DNA from: Cadophora sp. MPI-SDFR-AT-0126
Taxonomy: Eukaryota > Ascomycota > Leotiomycetes > Helotiales > Ploettnerulaceae
DNA length: 64,000 nucleotides
NCBI GenBank assembly: GCA_020747065.1
Contig: JAGMVK010000007.1
Span: 2,666,001 to 2,730,000, forward strand
Direction: 5' to 3'
Both the position numbers and the translations under genes were made by a program. The notes beneath the pieces were generated by a model. It did not search any database, was not told the DNA's origin, and saw only the letters and a list, made by a program, of their open reading frames with translations. Of the stretch, positions 58,995 through 64,000 are shown one piece after another. The number at the start of each line of letters is the position of its first letter. The first letter of the stretch is position 1.

Positions 58995-59948
58995 TCAGAC
59001 GTGCACGACCTTCACAGGCTCCTCATCATGTCCTACCGCTTCATTAACAAGCACTGTTTTCTCTGCCCTCCTTCTCCCGAATATACTCCCAGCCCAGCTC
59101 CAACCCAATGCCAGTGCCATAATCACAACCTTCCAAAAGCCCGGGAAATCGTATCCATTTTGGACCAGGTCCCACGTTAGAGCCTCCTGTCCCCTGCCTT
59201 CGTGAATATGGCCAAATACGACCACACGCGGTTTGATCCGCCACAGCTCACGGAGTAACCACTCGCATCCCTTCCCTCCCAGGTCTAGATGTCCTCTGGG
59301 CGGCCCATGGGTCAGAACGATATCCGTTCCATCGGGTATGCGATCCTTCCACACGTCCCGTATTGGCGGGTACTGGAATGCAAAGGTTCCACACTGAGGG
59401 GTAAGAGGCAACCCAAAGATTGTGAGGGTGCGCTTCCGGATAGTGACCGTTGTGGAGTTCCCGTTTAGATACGTAATGCTGCCCCAATTGAGTAAATGTC
59501 GGCGGTCAATGTCACCAGGCTCGCCTCGGTAGTGAAGGTTAGTGATGAACTCCTCGTCCAGAAGATTGTCATGATTCCCGCCTATGACAACCTTGTGCGG
59601 ATGCGGCAAGCTGTTGATCCAGTCCAGTTGGGCCTGGAGCTCTGCAAAGGTGCCTTTCTCGGTCAGGTCGCCGGCGTGAAGGAGAATATCGCCATCAGGG
59701 ATCCCAGACGGGGTGCGATTGTGCGTGTCGGAGATGCAGACCAATGCTATCAAAGCCATAGCGTCATCTACTGCTCCGGCCACCGCTGTTGATGAACGAG
59801 TCGTCGATGTTGATATAATGCGCCGCCGATGCGCATAGAACTGGTTAGCCACGAAGCGGGATGGATTAGACTTGAACTGCTGATATGGTGTGGGAGAAGG
59901 AATCGCCGGCAAGGCAAGCGGCGCAGATATCTGAAGCCTGGGTGGCAT
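58995..59948 (-). CDS. calcineurin-like metallophosphoesterase, 317 aa
   Basis: Single exon. All metal-binding blocks are present: CISDTHNR (Asp74, His76), HAGDLTEKG (Asp94), GGNHDN (Asn125, His126), LTHGPP (His214) and FGHIHEGRG (His247, His249). The compact size and PPRGHLDLGGKGCEWLL match the MPPED1/2-like class of fungal phosphoesterases, cytosolic enzymes of unclear physiological substrate. The N-terminal 60 residues are Ser/Thr/Arg-rich and could be a targeting peptide; an in-frame Met at residue 64 (MALIALVCISDTH) would give a shorter form starting at the domain. A hydrophobic segment near the C-terminus (VVIMALALGWSWAGSIFG) may anchor the protein in a membrane. Confidence 0.92.
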   Translation of the reverse strand: MPPRLQISAPLALPAIPSPTPYQQFKSNPSRFVANQFYAHRRRIISTSTTRSSTAVAGAVDDAMALIALVCISDTHNRTPSGIPDGDILLHAGDLTEKGTFAELQAQLDWINSLPHPHKVVIGGNHDNLLDEEFITNLHYRGEPGDIDRRHLLNWGSITYLNGNSTTVTIRKRTLTIFGLPLTPQCGTFAFQYPPIRDVWKDRIPDGTDIVLTHGPPRGHLDLGGKGCEWLLRELWRIKPRVVVFGHIHEGRGQEALTWDLVQNGYDFPGFWKVVIMALALGWSWAGSIFGRRRAEKTVLVNEAVGHDEEPVKVVHV

Positions 59949-60516
59949 GACGAATTGATCGTTCCATCGGAATGTCGAATCGCGTTGTCACGCATACATA
60001 CGGAGGTAAGATCAGGATCTCAATTCGTTGTGCGCAGTCATGGTTGTATTGACTCAAGGATATATGATACCGCTCTCGCTCACCTGCCAAACTTTTACAA
60101 AGGAGCCGCTTCTGGATCCTAGCTGCACGTGACTCATGATAATTTAGCGTCATCCATCGTTCAACGTTATCTGCTGTGCCTTGCGTGCCTCAATCTCTGC
60201 TACCTTCAGAGTATTTCTTGCCAACCTCAACACTACACTCTCATGCTCACGCTCTGTCCAACGACATAGGCGGAGGAAACGCACACGCGTGTCATACTCG
60301 CCAATGATGACGAGCATACTGTCGTACGTGAGAAGATCCCTTCCATGGAAAAAGCGTTCACGAACATCAAACCCCGCGAAACTTGACACCTTCAATACCA
60401 ACAACACAAGCAACCTCCCTCCTCCGCCTCACGAATTGCTCCGCGGTGGCCAAGTGCACTCTGAGTGAGACGTGCCTGAAGCTCACGGCCATGAGTAGCT
60501 GGGTTGCAATATTGAA
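59949..60516. other. intergenic; possible unassigned coding remnant
   Basis: On the minus strand 60413-60150 an 87-codon frame without ATG has a regular charged/hydrophobic pattern (RFLRLCRWTEREHESVVLRL). It might be a 3' exon of the small myristoylated-type gene or of another gene, but I found no convincing splice that links it. Confidence 0.3.
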
Positions 60517-60827
60517 TCAATTAGCGCCGATTTTCCTCCCCTGCGGACGTTCGCTCTGCGCGGCTGACCGAGCTGCCTCGATCGCCTCGGTAGCATTGAC
60601 ACTCCGTTGATCTGGGTACTGGCCCATAGGGTCTAAGCTCGAATGATAATTTTTCGGTCGCGCCCGAAATCTTGGTGGGTGATGGGTATGCCACGGTATG
60701 GCGGTGGGACCATGATGGGGACCCCTGTTGGCATACTGGCAGTGTTCTGTCCTGGACGTTGGACTCGTCCCAACCGAGCCGGCTGAGCTGGCTGTGCTGG
60801 CTGTACTTTGGAGTTCCCACAACCCAT
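60517..60827 (-). CDS. tiny protein with N-myristoylation signal, 68 aa, 2 exons (tentative)
   Basis: Exons 60827-60737 and 60632-60517, using a GTATGC donor and a CTTAG acceptor; without splicing the same ATG gives a 64-aa product ending at 60633. Both versions begin MGCGNSK, a textbook N-myristoylation (Gly2, Ser6) plus palmitoylation (Cys3) signal, followed by a Gln-Pro-Ala repeat (VQPAQPAQPA). The spliced version ends in an Ala/Glu-rich helix-like stretch (NATEAIEAARSAAQ) and is more protein-like. Such proteins sit at the inner face of the plasma membrane. Family not recognised; the start is similar to that of fungal G-alpha subunits (MGCG), but no GTPase domain follows. Confidence 0.45.
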
Positions 60828-62156
60828 TATGATGACTGTTGCAACGTCAGCTAGATTTAATGCGATGGCTTTGAGGCTCACCTCAATAACAATAACTTTA
60901 GTCTCAGCTGGCTTGATGAGCATGGAAATGGAGCGTGCGTCTGGCTTGGGCCCGACTTTTATACATAGGTATTGCCGCACGCATATTTCTACGAGTCTAC
61001 ATCGGCCTTGTTGCATCTAGTTGGTTACTTGTTCGTGTTTCACAATTGGATGCTAATGCATCGTTAAGCGCTGGCTTCGATCTCAGTGTCAGAAAGGTCA
61101 CATTTAGGGCTGACGATTCCTAAGTCAGCCAACCAGACAAGAAACCAAAACAGTCAGATATATTTAGTACAGTAACTCTTTGATCTTCTGCAGCATCGCC
61201 TCACTAGGTGTGGCCTAGAAAATCGCAAGCGCTGACCTTTTTGGACGGTTTTACGCGCGCGACAAACCAAATTAGAAGATTAGTGTAAGTTATGGAGCCT
61301 TAACCGCCGTGTGTGTTGATGGAAATACCAGAGGGCGACGAACAGGCAGTTGGGAAAACTCTCGATTTCTAAGCAGTCTCATAGGAAATGTGACATTGTT
61401 ACATTAAAATATCTTCTTTCCGCGACTCAAACCAACGGTTGCTTGCTCGTTAGGTATGATTTGTCTTCGCGAGGGTCTTATGACGCTCTGTGCAGACTCG
61501 AAACATAACCATGACCAATTCCCGAGAAAACTAGCTGGCCGCTTCCCAATCAATGATCGTGACGGCCCTTAGTTTCGGGTCATTCCTGAGCTGCTGCCTG
61601 TCCATCTGCTGGAGGAAACCTATTCATCTCTGGACTGGACCATATTCTAGCACGTACGTATTGTGGGCCGAGTCCTCTCTAGCAATTTGCGGAAGATCCA
61701 GCTCCAAGGCCCATTGTCGCTGCTGAGGGTGGGAATGGTTGTTGTTCAAGCCACAACAGTCTATCATCGCTGCTTGATGGCTCCCTCCACCTTCGATATA
61801 ATAGCCTCAGTGTTAACTTCGTCGCAGAACCCTCCTTTCGTAACTTGGCATACAATATCTCATCGATTGTGGCAAGATAGTGGTTGTCTGTCTTCCTTGT
61901 TGTTGCTGCCATAGACAACACGCGCATCTGGCACGATTCAACCGATGGATCACTAGCAGCATCACCAGATCAAATCTAAGGAAGGTCGATGAGGTGAGCT
62001 TAGGCCATAACGATGACACCGAGCTTTCCAACTTCCAGTGACCTTGGCAAAACAGGAAAGCCAGTTGAAGCCAGCTCCTAACATCGTTAGACCGCATTCA
62101 TCCAATCTTCTGTCTGGACATACCTCAATAATTGACTATTCCTCCCAAGCGGAACC
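60828..62156. other. intergenic, 1.3 kb
   Basis: Between the small gene and the 3' end of the HET gene. Short overlapping frames only; no gene supported. Confidence 0.45.
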
Positions 62157-64000
62157 TCAATGCAACTCAAAAGTCTCGAGCTCCAACTCTCCATTCTCCA
62201 ACATCTCAATAGCCTTCCCTCGCATATATCCGTCGACATATGCTTCTCCAATGACGACGTAGTGGTCCTCCACTTTCCGGAAAATCATGGGTTGAGGACA
62301 CCCGAGGGGGACGCAGATGATGTCGCCTGCTTTGACTCCTTCGGTGGCTAGGCCCATGATGTTGGATGATCCGAGGAAGAAACGGCGGTCCCAGATAAAA
62401 TTTTCAGACTGTTGGACCCACGATCTGTTGATATCTCTCATTCGTTGCTCTGAAAATACAATCCCGAGGTGTTGATCGACTTCTTTGTACCGTTGTATCA
62501 TCCAAGAACGCACACTGACAAGCTCCGAGTCTATTTCCTCAGCCGGCACGTAGTCACTGATGAAATCGACAAATCTTCCTACTACTGCTCTTAAACATTC
62601 CTCTCTACCCCATCCAACGTGATCTTGATCTAAGAACTGGTCACAAATGAGAGTCCTACCAAATTGTTCCTGCCGGCGCTCTCCACGAACCCCATTTGTG
62701 CCTAGCAGAGCCCACCAGCTCAAAAATGCCGGCCCCGCATTTTCTAGATCGGTGAAGTGTGTCATTGCAGGGCGATCGCCAACAATCTCGACTTTCCCAA
62801 TCGCTACACCCTTCAAAACCAAGATATCTCCAGCATCTGCAACAGCAATGTCACATCTACTCTTTCCGGCAGCAGAATAGCCATATTCAGGGACTGTTAT
62901 ATCATAAAAGAAATAACGTGAATCTGCTCGAGACCAATCTGGCACCCAAGACGGAAGGTGCGGCAGACGCGAACCCGCTCGCGCGAGGGTGAGAATCTCC
63001 AACGTCGTGCAGTGTTGGAATTCTTTTCTTGCGAGGTCAATGTAAACCTCGGATGCGCTCAAAGAATAATTTATTTGAATTTGATATTTGCTTCTAGAAT
63101 TCGCCAGAGCAGCCAATCCGTACACCATATCCACAGGGTCCGTGGTTGCGCGGTCCCAGTTGTAAAGCAGAGTTTGGAAGAAGCTCAGGCTTTGGGCCGC
63201 GAAGGCTGTCTGGAATACTCTGACGTCATATATACTCCGATACATCAGCCAACCTCTCAAATTGAGAGCAGTGGGCAACAAATTGAATAAATGGTCTGTA
63301 GTGAAACCCAGTTCTCTGTCCTCCATCGCGCGGAATAATGATTGGGTCTCGTCTAAAGCTGCCGCCCCGATTGAGTCAGCCCCGCAGTGGAGAGAGATCG
63401 ATTTGGCGCTGATGAGCTCCTGAACAATCCACATCCGCCACCAGTAATCGCGGTTGACGAGAGCGGCAAGTGCAACGAGCGATTCTCTCAATTCGGGCTG
63501 CGTGAACATTTGCGCAATCCATGCAACAACATGTCGATGGTCATACATCTTCTGCATGAATTGGAATGCCAAATGACTGCCCTGGTAACTCGGGCCGAGC
63601 CAGACGAAGACTTCTTCGGCCTGTTCGTAGATGGTCTTCATCTTCGCCACTTGCTCGTTGCGCTCTTTGTCATCTGCTTGGTTGATGCAAACAGCGTCGA
63701 TCCATATGACCAGCGGTTCTGGCATGGTATGGAACTGCTGCAGTGCGAGCCACAGATTCTCTCGTACCAAGAACCTCCGTCTATGCAAGAAGATAGAATA
63801 ATGATCGTCTGAGGGGCTTCCCCAGGTATAAGACAGGGCTTTGTACGGCGGAGCCTTGTCAAGCGTGACGTGAAAGATGTCACAGTGGACTTTTGAAGAG
63901 TAGTTCGGTTCTGGATTCACTTTGTGTCTGACTTTGTGTCGAGTAGACCTTGGTATGAGATCCTTGATCGTGTGAATAGCCTTGTCTGTAACGATGTGGT
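62157..64000 (-). CDS. HET-domain (heterokaryon incompatibility) protein, 5' end not in window
   Basis: An open frame of more than 600 codons runs from the window end to the stop at 62157. The HET domain is at its start: YKALSYTWGSPSDD, IWIDAVCINQADDKERNEQV, KMKTIYEQAEEVFVWLG, and WWRMWIVQELISAKSI, all core PF06985 blocks. The C-terminal half is divergent as usual and ends with a domain (GDIICVPLG, YVVIGEAYVDGYMRG) common to this subgroup. No ATG occurs in frame upstream of the domain before the window ends, so the start is outside the window or joined by an intron near 63920-64000. HET proteins trigger cell death on fusion of unlike hyphae, though many single members have unknown roles. Confidence 0.9.
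   Translation of the reverse strand, partial: HIVTDKAIHTIKDLIPRSTRHKVRHKVNPEPNYSSKVHCDIFHVTLDKAPPYKALSYTWGSPSDDHYSIFLHRRRFLVRENLWLALQQFHTMPEPLVIWIDAVCINQADDKERNEQVAKMKTIYEQAEEVFVWLGPSYQGSHLAFQFMQKMYDHRHVVAWIAQMFTQPELRESLVALAALVNRDYWWRMWIVQELISAKSISLHCGADSIGAAALDETQSLFRAMEDRELGFTTDHLFNLLPTALNLRGWLMYRSIYDVRVFQTAFAAQSLSFFQTLLYNWDRATTDPVDMVYGLAALANSRSKYQIQINYSLSASEVYIDLARKEFQHCTTLEILTLARAGSRLPHLPSWVPDWSRADSRYFFYDITVPEYGYSAAGKSRCDIAVADAGDILVLKGVAIGKVEIVGDRPAMTHFTDLENAGPAFLSWWALLGTNGVRGERRQEQFGRTLICDQFLDQDHVGWGREECLRAVVGRFVDFISDYVPAEEIDSELVSVRSWMIQRYKEVDQHLGIVFSEQRMRDINRSWVQQSENFIWDRRFFLGSSNIMGLATEGVKAGDIICVPLGCPQPMIFRKVEDHYVVIGEAYVDGYMRGKAIEMLENGELELETFELH

Noticed and set aside
60150..60413. 87-codon minus-strand frame with regular charge pattern
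   Set aside because: No ATG in frame, and no intron of normal length links it to the small gene upstream; noted as a possible remnant only.

Overview
The window is nuclear DNA of a filamentous ascomycete (Pezizomycotina). This is supported by short introns of about 46-130 nt with GT...AG borders and CTAAC/CTGAC-type branch sites, two Zn2Cys6 regulators, a HET-domain gene, a Ppo-type fatty-acid oxygenase, a tannase-family esterase and clear orthologues of ATX1, DLD1, RQC1 and PTC5. A leotiomycete is my guess only. Most exon models below were built by hand, joining frames at splice sites; the full multi-exon models close with an intact reading frame, but none has RNA support.

Left part (1-22.7 kb): a 5' gene fragment at the edge, a Zn2Cys6 regulator (1026-2573), a YwbE-like/zinc-finger protein (3452-4177), then a run of metabolic genes. 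These are an SCP2-type thiolase, an NAD(P)-dependent epimerase-like reductase, a second Zn2Cys6 regulator, an ACS-family MFS permease, an enoyl-CoA hydratase/isomerase with a peroxisomal-type C-terminus, an acetyl-CoA acetyltransferase-like thiolase, a medium-chain/aryl acyl-CoA synthetase and a secreted tannase/feruloyl-esterase. Together they read like a catabolic cluster: an ester is cut outside the cell, the acid is imported, activated with CoA and shortened by thiolytic beta-oxidation under a local regulator. Hydroxycinnamate-type esters are the obvious candidate substrate, but this is inference.

Middle (23-41 kb): an accessory region. Its main item is a 1498-residue Ppo/linoleate-diol-synthase-like enzyme (23334-28294) with two additions I do not know from the family: an N-terminal part with two membrane segments and a C-terminal proline-rich part of about 285 residues built from an imperfect repeat. 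It is followed by a DUF2235 hydrolase, an AAL-type fucose-lectin-like protein, a secreted cysteine-rich protein, and two MFS transporters (one ACS family, one 14-TM drug-efflux type).

Right part (41.6-64 kb): mostly housekeeping genes. These are mitochondrial D-lactate dehydrogenase, an HSL-type alpha/beta hydrolase, the ATX1 copper chaperone, RQC1/TCF25, a mitochondrial PP2C (PTC5-like), two conserved-looking proteins I do not recognise, a metallophosphoesterase, a tiny protein with an N-myristoylation signal, and at the edge a HET-domain protein whose start lies outside or near the window end. I saw no rRNA, convincing tRNA, CRISPR or intact transposon.
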